Numbered from the stretch's first letter, positions 1-9,582 are shown. The stretch: 64,000 nt of DNA from Rhizobium tropici CIAT 899 (GCF_000330885.1 NC_020062.1:318374-382373), one strand, 5' to 3'. The notes: generated by a model not told the origin, from the sequence alone. Translations and numbers: made by a program.

Positions 1-864
1 TTCATTGCTCAGTGCATCGCGGATACGGCCGATTAGCATCGCGCCGCAGATGGCGCCGAAGCCGAAGAAGCCGAGCATGATGCCATAGGTGATTGCGGTG
101 CCATGCACATGATCGCGTGCAACGAGAGGCAGCAAAGCCAGAATGACAATCGCCGTCAGGCCGAAGACGAAGCTGCGGCACATCACCTTGAGCAGGTTCG
201 GGGACATCTGGACGTAGCGAAATCCGGCAGACATTGCGCTGCCGAAAGACTCCCGCGGCAGCGTGTTGCGCACAGGAGCCTTCTTCCAGCGCCATAAGGT
301 GAAGATGAGGGCGAAATAACAGAAGACGTTGAAGAGAAATGCGAAGGCTGCGCCCGCAGCCGCCACGATGACGCCGCCGATCGCCGGCCCGATGCTGCGC
401 ATGAGATTATAGCTCATGCTGTTGAGCGCCACCGCACCCGGCAGATGCTCGCGCGGCACGACATCGCCCATCGAAGCCTGCCATGACGGATTGTGCAGCG
501 CGCCGCCGCAACCGATCAGGAAGGTGAAGCAAAGCAGCAGCCAGGGCGTCAGGGCATTGCTGTAAGACAGGACCGCCAGCGTTGCCGATACGCTGAGCAT
601 CAGCGTCTGCGCGATCAGCATGATCCGTCTTCGGTCGTAATTGTCGGCAAGCGCGCCGGCAGCGAGCGAAAAGATCATGACAGGCAGCGTCGTGGAGGAT
701 TGAACCAGGGCGACCATGCCATGGGAGGTGGCGAGGCTGGTCATCAGCCAGGCAGCCCCCACACCTTCGACCAATCCGCCGAGATTGGAGATGAGTGTTG
801 CCGACCAGAGAGAACGGAATGTCTTGGACTGAAACGCGACGAGCGGGGAGCTTCTCTTGGGCAT
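1..864 (-). CDS. MFS transporter (MFS_3/EntS-like), C-terminus cut by window edge
   Basis: The frame is open from an ATG at 864 to the window edge, giving the first 288 residues of a major facilitator. The N-terminus reads MPKRSSPLVAFQSKTFRSLW, followed by regularly spaced hydrophobic segments. The loop between segments 2 and 3 has the typical MFS motif-A character (GALADNYDRRRIM, near residues 68-80). The start of the protein and its length so far suit the MFS_3 family (enterobactin exporter EntS-like), which usually has about 400-420 residues, so roughly 120 residues lie outside the window. Substrate cannot be read from the sequence; export of a small molecule is the usual role. It is separated from ttuD by about 260 bp and probably forms its own unit. 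Confidence 0.85.
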   Translation of the reverse strand, partial: MPKRSSPLVAFQSKTFRSLWSATLISNLGGLVEGVGAAWLMTSLATSHGMVALVQSSTTLPVMIFSLAAGALADNYDRRRIMLIAQTLMLSVSATLAVLSYSNALTPWLLLCFTFLIGCGGALHNPSWQASMGDVVPREHLPGAVALNSMSYNLMRSIGPAIGGVIVAAAGAAFAFLFNVFCYFALIFTLWRWKKAPVRNTLPRESFGSAMSAGFRYVQMSPNLLKVMCRSFVFGLTAIVILALLPLVARDHVHGTAITYGIMLGFFGFGAICGAMLIGRIRDALSNE

Positions 865-1072
865 GTCGGCTTTTCTTCGCAGGATTGTCTTGCTCGACGG
901 CAAAGCGGACTCGCTCAAAGCGTAGGCACCGCCGAGTCGGTATCAACCCTATAGTGATTTGCTAACTTCCGAAATGATTTTGGAATAATATTCTTGCCAA
1001 TGAAGGCGGAATTGAGCTTTGGTTCAGGCGCTCGTTAAGCCTTGGCGCTATAAACCTCACCCGATTTCGTTG

Positions 1073-1096
1073 ATCAGGCGGCTTTGGCGTCCTGAT
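1073..1096 (-). terminator. Weak hairpin downstream of ttuD
   Basis: Arms ATCAGG and CCTGAT (1073-1078 and 1091-1096) enclose a 12-base loop that can pair two further GC bases. It lies 27 bases past the ttuD stop. There is no U-tract, so it may be a Rho-type end or a 3' stabilising stem. The rest of 865-1123 shows nothing clear. Confidence 0.3.
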
Positions 1097-1123
1097 GATC
1101 CCGATCGCTTGGGTCGCCTGGCC

Positions 1124-2401
1124 TCAATCCAGCGGGTCTAGAAGAATGGCGCGGAAGTCGTTGACGTTGGTGCCGGTTGGTCCTGTAACGAACAGGTCGT
1201 CGACCGCGGCGAAGGCCGACCAGCTGTCGTTGCGCTCCAGGAATTCGGCTGCATCTTTCTCTCGAGCGGCAAGCCGCGAAACGGTGGTGCCGTCGGCAAA
1301 GGCACCGGCATTGTCCTCCGAACCGTCGATACCGTCCGTGTCGGCGGCGAGCGCTGAAATGCCATTCTGGCCGGAGATGGCGCAGGCGAAGGACAGGAGG
1401 AACTCGCTGTTGCGACCGCCTTTGCCCTTGCCCTTGATCGTTACCGTGGTTTCCCCGCCAGACAGAAGAAGCATGGGCTCTTGCGATGCCAGCCCCCGCT
1501 GCAGGATCTTGGCTACGATCGCCGCATGTTGACGACCGACTTCCGATGCTTCGCCCTCGATGGCATCGGAAAGCACGATCGTCTCGACGCCGGCCTTGCG
1601 GGCGACATCGGCAGCAGCATCCAGTGCGATGGCCGCCGAAGCAACGAGCTTCACCTCGTTGCGAGCGAAACGAGGGTCCGGGGGTAGGGGCGGCTCATCC
1701 CTGCCATCTCCGAGATGACGCATGACCGCGTCAGGCAAATCGAGACCATAATGTTCTATGATCGCAAGTGCATTGGCGCGGGTCGTCTCGTCGGCAATGG
1801 TCGGGCCGGAGGCGACCAGGGCGGGGTTGTCGCCGGGAATATCGGAAACGACGAGGGAGACGACCTTTGCCGGATGGGCAAGGGCCGCCAGCCGCCCTCC
1901 TTTGATACGCGAGACCTGCTTGCGCACGGCATTCATGGCGCTGATCGGTGCACCGGAGGCAAGCAAGGCCCGGTTGACGGCGATCTCATCGGCAAGCGTG
2001 AGATCGCCGGCCGGCGCCGGCAACAATGCCGAGCCGCCGCCGCAAATAAGGGCGACGACCAGATCGTCTTCCGAGAGACCGCTGACCGCTGCCATCAACC
2101 GCTCCGCAGCGAGCCGTCCGCTTTCATCCGGGACAGGGTGAGCGGCTTCGAGAACCTCGATACGCTCACACGGCACGGCGTAGCCGTAACGCGTCACAAC
2201 AACGCCGGAGAGCGGTGCATCCCAGAGACGCTCGAAGGTACGCGCCATCTGCGCTGCCCCCTTGCCGGCACCGATCACCACCGTCCGGCCCTTCGGTTTT
2301 TCGGGCAGATGGGCGGCGAGCGCCTTGTCCGGATCGGCAGCCGTAACGGCTGCGTAGAACAGCTTTTCCAGAAAGGCGCGGGGATCGGCGATATCAGGCA
2401 T
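1124..2401 (-). CDS. ttuD: Glycerate 2-kinase type (TtuD/GckA, MOFRL family)
   Basis: This 425-residue protein phosphorylates D-glycerate, the last step of the glyoxylate branch encoded by the genes upstream. The family (DUF4147 N-terminal domain plus MOFRL C-terminal domain) makes 2-phosphoglycerate. Visible landmarks are VVIGAGKGAAQMA near the N-terminus, the glycine loop ICGGGSALLPAP, and in the MOFRL part GKGGRNSEFLL and ADTDGIDGSEDN. I chose the ATG at 2401 because GAGAG lies 5-6 bases upstream; an in-frame GTG at 2413 has no ribosome site. It is the last gene of the gcl-hyi-glxR-ttuD unit, 15 bases after the glxR stop. Pyruvate kinase, which often follows ttuD in rhizobia, is absent here. 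Confidence 0.93.
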   Translation of the reverse strand: MPDIADPRAFLEKLFYAAVTAADPDKALAAHLPEKPKGRTVVIGAGKGAAQMARTFERLWDAPLSGVVVTRYGYAVPCERIEVLEAAHPVPDESGRLAAERLMAAVSGLSEDDLVVALICGGGSALLPAPAGDLTLADEIAVNRALLASGAPISAMNAVRKQVSRIKGGRLAALAHPAKVVSLVVSDIPGDNPALVASGPTIADETTRANALAIIEHYGLDLPDAVMRHLGDGRDEPPLPPDPRFARNEVKLVASAAIALDAAADVARKAGVETIVLSDAIEGEASEVGRQHAAIVAKILQRGLASQEPMLLLSGGETTVTIKGKGKGGRNSEFLLSFACAISGQNGISALAADTDGIDGSEDNAGAFADGTTVSRLAAREKDAAEFLERNDSWSAFAAVDDLFVTGPTGTNVNDFRAILLDPLD

Positions 2402-2416
2402 CGGGTCTCTCACATG

Positions 2417-3301
2417 TTACGCGACGGGATGGTTCGCCATGCGCTCCAGCGCCTTGACGAGACCGGAATGATCGAGCCCGCTATCGCCATTGGCGGCGCA
2501 TTGGTTGAAAAGCTCCTGCGTTGCCGCTGTGTTCGGCAGCGAGACACCGAGAGCCTTGGCGCCCTGCAGCGCGAGGTTCAAATCCTTCTGATGCAGCGAG
2601 ATGCGGAAGCCGGGTTCGAAAGTGCGCTTGATCATGCGCTCGCCATGCACTTCGAGGATGCGCGATGAGGCAAAACCGCCCATCAGGGCCGAGCGCACGC
2701 GGGCCGGATCGGCACCGGCCTTGGAGGCGAAGACGAGTGCCTCGGACACGGCCTCGATCGTCAATGCGACGATGATCTGATTGGCGACCTTGGTGACCTG
2801 GCCATCGCCGCAATCGCCGACGAGCGTGATGTTCTTGCCCATCAGCTGGAAGAGCGGCAGCGCTCGCTCGAAGCTGCTTTCAGAACCGCCGGCCATGATC
2901 GAGAGCGAAGCGTTCTTGGCGCCGACCTCGCCGCCGGAGACGGGCGCGTCGACATATTCGGCGCCGGTCTCGCGAACCTTCCTTGCGAATTCCTTGGTCT
3001 CGATCGGCGAGATCGAGCTCATGTCGATGACGAGCTTGCCCTTGGACAAGCCGTAGGCAACGCCGTTCTCGCCGAAGAGTACATCCTTGACCTCGGGCGT
3101 ATCCGGCAGCATCAGGATGATGGTATCGACGGTTTCCGCGAGCGCCTTCGGCGTTTCGACGAATTGCAGGCCGTTGTCGAGCAGCTCCTGGCGCGGCGGA
3201 ATCGAAAACTTTGATGTGACGACGATGTGGCCGGCATTCTGCAGATGACGCGCCATGGGGGTTCCCATGATGCCGAGGCCGATAAATCCGATATGTGCCA
3301 T
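2417..3301 (-). CDS. glxR: 2-hydroxy-3-oxopropionate (tartronate semialdehyde) reductase
   Basis: The 294-residue protein belongs to the beta-hydroxyacid dehydrogenase family and reduces tartronate semialdehyde to D-glycerate with NAD(P)H. The Rossmann fingerprint GFIGLGIMGTPMA is at residues 5-17. The substrate motif DAPVSGGEVGA is near residue 118, and the catalytic lysine lies in GDGQVTKVANQ near residue 167. Its length matches E. coli GlxR/GarR (about 292-296). It starts 6 bases after the hyi stop and is followed closely by ttuD, so the four genes are surely co-transcribed. Related 3-hydroxyisobutyrate dehydrogenases look similar, but the neighbours gcl and hyi settle the assignment. Confidence 0.93.
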   Translation of the reverse strand: MAHIGFIGLGIMGTPMARHLQNAGHIVVTSKFSIPPRQELLDNGLQFVETPKALAETVDTIILMLPDTPEVKDVLFGENGVAYGLSKGKLVIDMSSISPIETKEFARKVRETGAEYVDAPVSGGEVGAKNASLSIMAGGSESSFERALPLFQLMGKNITLVGDCGDGQVTKVANQIIVALTIEAVSEALVFASKAGADPARVRSALMGGFASSRILEVHGERMIKRTFEPGFRISLHQKDLNLALQGAKALGVSLPNTAATQELFNQCAANGDSGLDHSGLVKALERMANHPVA

Positions 3302-3306
3302 GGTTG

Positions 3307-4122
3307 TTAGCTCCTGATATTGAGAATGGCGGCGCCTTCGGCGTGGCGTCCGGCTGCGGCAAACCAGCCGAGCCCCGCCGCGGTCGTGGTGCGCGGCTTG
3401 TATTCGCAGCCGATCCAGCCGTCGTAGCCGAGCGTATCGAGCGCATTGAAGATGAAGGGGTAGGCGATCTCGCCGGTGCCTGGTTCGTTGCGACCGGGAT
3501 TGTCGGCAAGCTGCACATGGGCAATCTGACCCTGATGCTTCTTGAACGTCCCGATCAGCTCGCCCTCGGTGCGCTGCTGATGATAGAGGTCGTACTGAAT
3601 GAACAGGTTGTCGCTGCCGACCTCGGCGATGATCGAAGCGGCCTGATCCGGCGTGTTGAGGTAGAACCCCGGAATATCGAACCTGTTGATCGGCTCGATC
3701 AGCAGACGGATTCCGTGCTTGCCGAGCTCTTCCGCCGCATATTTGAGGTTGACGACGAAGGTTGTCCGCAGCACCTCATCGGGCACGCCCGCCGGTGCGA
3801 TGCCGGAAAGGCAGTTGACCTGGCTGCAGCCGAGCGCCGTCGCATAGTCGATCGCCGAGGCAACACCGCGGCGGAATTCGTCGATACGGTCGGGCAGGAT
3901 CGCGATCCCCCGCTCGCCGCCGGTCCAGTCGCCGGCGGGCAGATTGTGCAGCACTTGGGTCAGGCCATGACGATCGAGTTCTGCGCGCAGCGCTTCCTTC
4001 GCAAAATCATAGGGAAAGAGATATTCGACGCCCTCGAAGCCCGCCTTGGCGGCCAGCGCGAAGCGATCCAGAAACGGCGCCTCGGTGAAGAGCATGGTGA
4101 GATTGGCCGCAAACTTCGGCAT
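3307..4122 (-). CDS. hyi: Hydroxypyruvate isomerase
   Basis: A 271-residue TIM-barrel protein of the xylose isomerase-like family. It interconverts hydroxypyruvate and tartronate semialdehyde, linking the Gcl product with glycerate formation. The family N-terminus is clear (PKFAANLTMLFTEAPFLDRF), with GFEGVEYLFPYD following. Metal-site glutamate and aspartate/histidine segments are seen at LLIEPINRFDIPGF, IQYDLYHQQ and IAHVQLADNPGRNEPG, and the last strand reads WIGCEYKP. The C-terminus is about a dozen residues longer than E. coli Hyi. The gene lies 12 bases after the gcl stop in the same operon. Confidence 0.92.
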   Translation of the reverse strand: MPKFAANLTMLFTEAPFLDRFALAAKAGFEGVEYLFPYDFAKEALRAELDRHGLTQVLHNLPAGDWTGGERGIAILPDRIDEFRRGVASAIDYATALGCSQVNCLSGIAPAGVPDEVLRTTFVVNLKYAAEELGKHGIRLLIEPINRFDIPGFYLNTPDQAASIIAEVGSDNLFIQYDLYHQQRTEGELIGTFKKHQGQIAHVQLADNPGRNEPGTGEIAYPFIFNALDTLGYDGWIGCEYKPRTTTAAGLGWFAAAGRHAEGAAILNIRS

Positions 4123-4134
4123 GTTATTTCTCCT

Positions 4135-5919
4135 TCAGTCCAGCAGGGCGAGGATTGCGGTTGGGGCATCCTCGCCACGTTCGGCAAGTTCCTCGAACTC
4201 GACGACCGCGTTGATGTCGGCGCCCATGGCGATGTTGGTGACGCGCTCCAGAATGAATTCGATGACGACGGGAACCTGATGCTCCGCCATCAGTTGCTTT
4301 GCGGTCGTGAACGCTTCCTGGAATTCGTTCGGGCTGCGTACCCGGATCGCCTTGCAGCCGAGCCCTTCGGCAACGGCGACATGGTCGACGCCATAGCCCG
4401 GCTCCGCATCGCCGGATGCGTTGATATTGTCGAAGGCGAGGCTGACCTCGAAATCCATGTTGAAGCCGCGCTGGGCCTGGCGGATGAGGCCGAGATAGGA
4501 ATTGTTCACGACCACATGCAGGTAAGGAAGCTTGTGTTGCGCGCCGACCGCAAGCTCCTCGATGAGGAACTGGAAGTCGTAGTCGCCTGATAGCGCAACG
4601 ATCGGGCGGTCCGGATCGGCGGCGCGCACGCCGAGCGCTGCCGGCAGCGTCCAGCCGAGCGGGCCAGCCTGGCCGCAATTGATCCAGTTGCGCGGCTTGT
4701 AGACATGCAGGAACTGCGCGCCGGCGATCTGGCTAAGCCCGATGGTCGAGACATAACAGGTGTCGCGATCGAAAGCCTTGTTCATCTCCTCGTAGACGCG
4801 CTGGGGCTTCAAGGGCGTCTGGTCGAAATGCGTCTTGCGCAGCATGGTGCGCTTGCGGTCGCGGCATTCCTCCGCCCAGGCCGACCAGTCGCGCAGCTCA
4901 CCTGCGGTTTTCCATTCTGTTGCAACGTCGAGGAACAGCTTCAGTGCGGCACCCGCATCCGAGACGATGCCGAAATCGGGCGCAAAGACGCGGCCGATCT
5001 GGGTCGGTTCAATGTCGACATGCACGAAAGTCCGACCCTCGGTGTAGGTGGAGACGTTGCCGGTGTGGCGATTGGCCCAGCGATTGCCGACGCCGAGAAC
5101 GAAGTCGGAGGCGAGCAGTGTGGCATTGCCGTAGCGATGCGAGGTCTGCAGCCCGCACATGCCGGCCATCAGCGGGTGATCGTCGGGGATCGTGCCCCAG
5201 CCCATTAGTGTCGGGATGACCGGAACGCCGGTGATTTCGGCGAATTCGACCAGCAGATCGGAGGCATCGGCATTGATGATGCCACCGCCCGCGACGATCA
5301 GCGGCCGCTCGGCAGCGTTCAGCATGGCGAGCGCCTTTTCGGCTTGTGCCCGCGTCGCCGACGGCCTGTAGGGCTCGAGCGAGGCGTAAGTTTCGATGTC
5401 GAACTCGATCTCGGCGAGCTGGACGTCAACGGGCAGATCGATGAGGACAGGGCCGGGACGGCCCGAGCGCATCGTATGGAACGCCTTTTGGAAGACGTAA
5501 GGGACGAGCGCCGGCTCCATGACGGTAACGGCCCACTTGGTGACGGGGGCCGCGATCTTGGCGATATCAACGGCCTGGAAGTCTTCCTTGTCGAGACGGG
5601 CGCGCGGCGCCTGGCCGGTGATGCAGAGGATCGGGATCGAGTCGGCCGAGGCCGAATAGAGGCCGGTGATCATGTCGGTGCCGGCAGGTCCAGACGTTCC
5701 GATGCACACACCGATATTGCCGGCTCGAGCCCGGGTATAACCCTCGGCCATATGGCTTGCGCCCTCGACGTGGCGGGCCAGCACATGGCGGATCGAGCCG
5801 CGCGCTTTCATCGCCGAGTAGAAGGGGTTGATCGCAGCGCCGGGAACGCCGAAGGCGCAATTGACGCCTTCCTTTTCCAGAACCAGCACTGCGGCATCGA
5901 CTGCTCGCATCTTTGCCAT
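4135..5919 (-). CDS. gcl: Glyoxylate carboligase (tartronate-semialdehyde synthase)
   Basis: The enzyme joins two glyoxylate molecules to tartronate semialdehyde with loss of CO2, using thiamine diphosphate and FAD. It has 594 residues from the ATG at 5919, which follows a strong GGAGGAA 6 bases upstream; a longer frame to 5955 lacks this. With that start, residue 51 is valine in [10 protein letters not shown], exactly where Gcl enzymes carry Val in place of the cofactor-activating Glu of other ThDP enzymes. This separates it from acetolactate synthase. The ThDP-binding segment is [14 protein letters not shown] with the later NNSYLGLI. It is the first gene of the minus-strand unit and is divergent from an IclR regulator. 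Confidence 0.96.
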   Translation of the reverse strand: MAKMRAVDAAVLVLEKEGVNCAFGVPGAAINPFYSAMKARGSIRHVLARHVEGASHMAEGYTRARAGNIGVCIGTSGPAGTDMITGLYSASADSIPILCITGQAPRARLDKEDFQAVDIAKIAAPVTKWAVTVMEPALVPYVFQKAFHTMRSGRPGPVLIDLPVDVQLAEIEFDIETYASLEPYRPSATRAQAEKALAMLNAAERPLIVAGGGIINADASDLLVEFAEITGVPVIPTLMGWGTIPDDHPLMAGMCGLQTSHRYGNATLLASDFVLGVGNRWANRHTGNVSTYTEGRTFVHVDIEPTQIGRVFAPDFGIVSDAGAALKLFLDVATEWKTAGELRDWSAWAEECRDRKRTMLRKTHFDQTPLKPQRVYEEMNKAFDRDTCYVSTIGLSQIAGAQFLHVYKPRNWINCGQAGPLGWTLPAALGVRAADPDRPIVALSGDYDFQFLIEELAVGAQHKLPYLHVVVNNSYLGLIRQAQRGFNMDFEVSLAFDNINASGDAEPGYGVDHVAVAEGLGCKAIRVRSPNEFQEAFTTAKQLMAEHQVPVVIEFILERVTNIAMGADINAVVEFEELAERGEDAPTAILALLD

Positions 5920-5978
5920 GGGGTTTCCTCCGTTTCTGCATCGAAGGTACCGCATGGGGCAGTGAGTGCAATCATAAA

Positions 5979-6017
5979 ATGGAAATCAATCCCATCATAT
6001 GGAAATAAACATTTTCA
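5979..6017. promoter_or_regulatory. Candidate IclR-family operator between gcl and its regulator
   Basis: The 134-bp divergent intergenic region has two copies of ATGGAAAT 20 bp apart (5979-5986 and 5999-6006). The second belongs to the imperfect palindrome TGGAAATAAACATTTTCA (6000-6017; one mismatch between the arms). IclR-family regulators such as AllR bind similar AT-rich TGGAAA-type palindromes, so this is the natural site for the regulator starting at 6054 to control both itself and gcl. That link is inferred from position and motif. Confidence 0.5.
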
Positions 6018-6053
6018 ACAAATCTGGAACAATCGAAGCGAAGCGGATATGTC

Positions 6054-6941
6054 ATGAAGCCAAAGCGGGTGGCACCAAACTGCGCCACGCGCCTTCGGTC
6101 AAAAGTGAGCGGCATGGCGGAAAATCGGGAAAAGACGAGGGGCAGGCCGGGCCGAAAGCCGGCCGAGAATGCAGCGGCCTCGTCCGTGCAGGTGCTCGAT
6201 CGCAGTCTGAAGCTGCTGGAGCTGGTGGCCGAAGCCGATGGCGCGGTTCTGACCGACCTTGCCGACAGATCGGCCATGGCGCCCTCCACGGTCCACCGGC
6301 TGCTGACCTCTCTCGCCCAGCACGGCATGGTGGCGCATGACGACGAAACCGGCGCCTGGACGATCGGGGTGAAGGCCTTCGAGATCGGAACGGCCTACTT
6401 GCGCTTCCGCAAGCTCGGCACCATCAGCCGGCCGTTTCTCAAGCAGCTGATGGAGGCATCCGGCGAGACCGCCAATATTGCCATCGAAGAAGATGGCGAT
6501 GTCGTCTTCATCTCCCAGGCGGAAAGCCATGCGCCGATGCGCGCCTTCTTCCGCCCTGGCCGGCGCGGACCGATCCATGCTTCGGGTATCGGCAAGGCGA
6601 TCCTTTCCACCTGGGCGGATAGCCAGATAGAGGCTTTGCTCGGGGAGCGTTCGCTCCAGCATTTCACCGATAAAACCCGTGATACGCTGCCCGTGCTGCT
6701 TACGGATATGGCCGAGATCCGCTCGCGCGGCTGGTCGATCGATGATGAGGAGCACACGCTCGGCATGCGATGCGTCGCGGCGCCGATCTTTGATGAATAT
6801 GGCGAGGCCATTGCCGGTATCTCGATTTCAGGGCCGGCCGTGCGGCTGCCGGATGAAAGGGTTGCTGCGCTTGGCCCGGTCGTGCGCGCGGCAGCGGAAG
6901 AGTTGACGAAGGCGATGGGCGGACGGTCTAAGCGAACTTGA
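6054..6941 (+). CDS. IclR-family transcriptional regulator, probable glyoxylate-pathway regulator
   Basis: Up to 295 residues. A basic low-complexity lead is followed by an N-terminal winged helix (SSVQVLDRSLKLLELVAEAD then MAPSTVHRLLTSLAQHGMV) and a C-terminal effector domain of IclR type (GETANIAIEEDGDVVFISQ; HASGIGKAILSTW; RSRGWSIDDEEHTLGMRCVA). Proteins of the AllR/GclR branch bind glyoxylate or related acids, and its divergent position next to gcl suggests the same job here. The start is uncertain: ATG at 6054 gives the long form, while ATG at 6114 (MAENREK) would remove 20 residues that carry no known function. Neither has a strong Shine-Dalgarno sequence. Confidence 0.88.
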   Translation: MKPKRVAPNCATRLRSKVSGMAENREKTRGRPGRKPAENAAASSVQVLDRSLKLLELVAEADGAVLTDLADRSAMAPSTVHRLLTSLAQHGMVAHDDETGAWTIGVKAFEIGTAYLRFRKLGTISRPFLKQLMEASGETANIAIEEDGDVVFISQAESHAPMRAFFRPGRRGPIHASGIGKAILSTWADSQIEALLGERSLQHFTDKTRDTLPVLLTDMAEIRSRGWSIDDEEHTLGMRCVAAPIFDEYGEAIAGISISGPAVRLPDERVAALGPVVRAAAEELTKAMGGRSKRT

Positions 6942-6949
6942 ATGCCTAC

Positions 6950-6978
6950 GCCGCCGTCTCCTATCCGGAGACGACGGC
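6950..6978. terminator. Bidirectional hairpin between convergent iclR gene and guaD
   Basis: Twelve-base arms (6950-6961 and 6967-6978) with one mismatch enclose a 5-base loop. The hairpin sits between the stop of the IclR gene (6941) and the stop of guaD (7004), so it may end transcripts from both sides. No U-tract follows on either strand, so it is not a classical intrinsic terminator. Confidence 0.45.
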
Positions 6979-7003
6979 GCTACCGGTCCGCCACATTTAT
7001 TGA

Positions 7004-8347
7004 TCAGGCGAGCTGCAATTGCTCGCGTACGATCGTGTCCGCTTTCTTGCCCTTGGTCTTCATCGCCCTGCCGGCGACATAGACTTCGGCAACGCAGCGG
7101 TCGTCACCCATGGTCTGCAGGATAAAGAGCTCCTCAGCCAGCGACGTGGCAGTGCGCATGCGGAATTCCATGGCCGACTTGGCGCCGGAATCCAGCACGA
7201 CGATATCGGCATCCGCACCCGCCTGCAGCGAGCCGATCTTTGTTTCCAAACCGAGCGTCAGGGCGTTGCCGCGCGTCATGCGATAGAAGGAATTGAACGG
7301 CGTCAGCCGCTGGCCCTGCAGATGCAGCACCTTGTAGGCCTCGTCCATCGTTTCCAGCATGGAGAAGCTGGTGCCGGCGCCAACGTCGGTCGCAACCGAC
7401 CAGCGCGCGCCGAGCCTGTCGAATTCCGCGGCGTTAAAAAGCCCGGAGCCGAGGAAGAGGTTCGAGGTCGGGCAGAAGACGCCGACCGCGCCGGTTTCGG
7501 CGAGCACCGCGACTTCCCGTTCGCTCATGTGGATGCAATGGCCGAGCAGCATGCGGTCGTTGAGCAGGCTATAGCGGGCGTAGATATCCGTATAGTCCTT
7601 GGCCTCCGGGTAGAGAGAGGTGGCAAAGGCGATCTCGTCGCGATTTTCCGAGAGATGCGTCTGGACGTAGCAGTCCGGATGCTCGGCGACGAGCGCCTTG
7701 CTCATCTCCATCTGCTCAGGCGTCGAGGTGATGGCAAAGCGCGGGCTGATCGCATAAAGCGCGCGTCCGCGTCCGTGCCATTTCTCGATCAGATGCTTCG
7801 TTTCGTCATAGCCGCGCTGCGGCGTATCGCGCAGTGCGTCCGGCGCGTTGCGGTCCATCATCACCTTGCCGCCGATCATCAACATGCCGCGCGCTTCGGC
7901 TGCCGCGAAATAGGCATCGACGCTTTCGGGGTGCACCGAACAATAGGCGACGGCCGTCGTCGTGCCATTGGACAGAAGTTCGTCCATGAAACGGTCCGCC
8001 ACTTCGGCCGCATGGGCAGCGCGGGCAAACTTCTGCTCCTCGACGAAAATATAGGTGTTCAGCCATTCGAGCAGCTGCGCACCATAGGAGGCGATCGCCT
8101 GCGTCTGCGGGAAATGGAGATGTGTGTCGATAAAGCCCGGCAGGATGAGATGCGGGCGGTGATCCGCGATTCCGACGCCGGCATCGGCCAGCCTGCGAAT
8201 GTCGCCATAGACACCGATTTCCACGATCTTGCCATCGCGAACGAAGACAGCGCCGTCTTCGATATAGCGATAGGAGGTGGTATCGTCGATGCCTTTTGGC
8301 TCGGCGAGGAAGGTCAGCACGCGACCACGGATCAGGATTTCAGTCAT
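7004..8347 (-). CDS. guaD: Guanine deaminase
   Basis: This 447-residue amidohydrolase converts guanine to xanthine and ammonia, feeding xanthine dehydrogenase. Metal ligands typical of the family are visible: IDTHLHFPQ (His76 and His78), THLSENRDE, GHCIHMSEREV and the late aspartate in SVATDVGAGTS. The N-terminal strand domain and length match GuaD. The ATG at 8347 overlaps the puuD stop as ATGA, implying translational coupling; a longer open frame to 8566 lies inside puuD and has no support. The chlorohydrolase-like relatives TrzN/AtzA share the fold, but the purine genes around make guanine deaminase the clear choice. Confidence 0.93.
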   Translation of the reverse strand: MTEILIRGRVLTFLAEPKGIDDTTSYRYIEDGAVFVRDGKIVEIGVYGDIRRLADAGVGIADHRPHLILPGFIDTHLHFPQTQAIASYGAQLLEWLNTYIFVEEQKFARAAHAAEVADRFMDELLSNGTTTAVAYCSVHPESVDAYFAAAEARGMLMIGGKVMMDRNAPDALRDTPQRGYDETKHLIEKWHGRGRALYAISPRFAITSTPEQMEMSKALVAEHPDCYVQTHLSENRDEIAFATSLYPEAKDYTDIYARYSLLNDRMLLGHCIHMSEREVAVLAETGAVGVFCPTSNLFLGSGLFNAAEFDRLGARWSVATDVGAGTSFSMLETMDEAYKVLHLQGQRLTPFNSFYRMTRGNALTLGLETKIGSLQAGADADIVVLDSGAKSAMEFRMRTATSLAEELFILQTMGDDRCVAEVYVAGRAMKTKGKKADTIVREQLQLA

Positions 8348-9582
8348 TGGGTCTTCTCCCCATTGATGGCACTTTCGTACCAGGAGACGAGCAGGCGGCG
8401 CTCCTCGTCGGTAATATGCGAGGCGTTGGCCGGCGGCATGGCGTGGCTGCGGCCGGCCTGCAGATAGATTTCGCGGGCATGGGCGGCGATGTCGCGGTCG
8501 GTCTCGAAGACGACGCCCTTCGGCGGAGCGACGATCCCCTCCCAGCTCGGCTCCTTCGCATGGCACATGGAGCAGCGACCCATCACGGTATCGCGAACTT
8601 TGGGGAACGCCTCAGCCGTGACGAAAGGTTGCTGGATTGCGGAGATCTTTGTCACCGGTTCGCCGGTCAGGATCTTCGGCACTGTGGAAAGCCACATGAT
8701 GATGATGAACAGGATGACGGTGGCAAGCCAGGTCCAGGTCGGGTTGCCGGCATTGGCGTGGCGGGTATTGAACCAGTGGCGGATCGTGACGCCCATCAGG
8801 AAGACGAGCGAGGCGATGATCCAGTTGAACTGCGTGCCGAACGCCAGCGGATAGTGGTTCGACAGCATCAGAAACAGCACCGGCAGCGTCAGGTAGTTGT
8901 TATGCGTCGACCGCTGCTTGGCGATCCTGCCGTATTTCGCATCCGGCGTACGCCCGGCAAGCAGGTCGGCGACGACGATCTTCTGGTTCGGGATGATGAT
9001 GAAGAAGACGTTCGCCGACATGATCGTCGCGGTGAAGGCGCCGAGATGCAGGAAGGCGGCGCGGCCGGTAAACAGATGCGTATAGCCCCAGGCCACCGCG
9101 ACCAGAATGAAATAGAGCGCCACCATCAGCCGCGTATTGTCGTTGCCGAAGGGCGATTTGCAGATCAGGTCGTATAGGAGCCAGCCGCCGGCGATCGAGC
9201 AGAGCGAAATGGCGATCGCCACAGGTTTGGAGACGTCAAGCACGGCCGGGTCGATCATGTAGAGGTCTGCGCCGGCATAATAGACGAGACAGAGCATGCC
9301 GAAGCCCGAAAGCCAGGTGACGTAGCTTTCCCATTTGAACCAGACGAGGTGATCAGGCATGTTGGCCGGCGCCACCAGATATTTCTGGATATGGTAGAAG
9401 CCGCCGCCGTGGACCTGCCACTCCTCGCCGTAGGCTCCCGGCGGCAGGGCGGGATGTTTCTTCAGGCCCAGGTCGAGCGCGACGAAATAAAATGACGAAC
9501 CGATCCAGGCGATGGCCGTGATCACGTGCAGCCAGCGGACGGCAAAAGTCAGCCAGTCCCAGGCGATGGCATATTCATACAT
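8344..9582 (-). CDS. puuD: Membrane-bound urate hydroxylase with C-terminal cytochrome c domain
   Basis: The 412-residue protein oxidises urate to 5-hydroxyisourate and is the membrane alternative to soluble uricase. The first 310 residues hold about eight hydrophobic helices (DUF989/urate oxidase N-terminal family; YEYAIAWDWLTFAVRWLHV at the start). The C-terminal domain has a heme c motif CSMCH (Cys337, Cys340, His341) and a likely axial Met382 in HAMPPAN. Electrons should pass to the respiratory chain instead of making hydrogen peroxide. A good ribosome site, GGGAGGAG, precedes the ATG. It is the first gene of puuD-guaD and divergent from a LysR regulator. No soluble uricase is seen in the window. 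Confidence 0.93.
   Translation of the reverse strand: MYEYAIAWDWLTFAVRWLHVITAIAWIGSSFYFVALDLGLKKHPALPPGAYGEEWQVHGGGFYHIQKYLVAPANMPDHLVWFKWESYVTWLSGFGMLCLVYYAGADLYMIDPAVLDVSKPVAIAISLCSIAGGWLLYDLICKSPFGNDNTRLMVALYFILVAVAWGYTHLFTGRAAFLHLGAFTATIMSANVFFIIIPNQKIVVADLLAGRTPDAKYGRIAKQRSTHNNYLTLPVLFLMLSNHYPLAFGTQFNWIIASLVFLMGVTIRHWFNTRHANAGNPTWTWLATVILFIIIMWLSTVPKILTGEPVTKISAIQQPFVTAEAFPKVRDTVMGRCSMCHAKEPSWEGIVAPPKGVVFETDRDIAAHAREIYLQAGRSHAMPPANASHITDEERRLLVSWYESAINGEKTQ

Noticed and set aside
7019..8467. Open frame of 482 codons on the plus strand opposite guaD
   Set aside because: The minus strand codes for a full guanine deaminase with all metal ligands; the opposite frame has no support.
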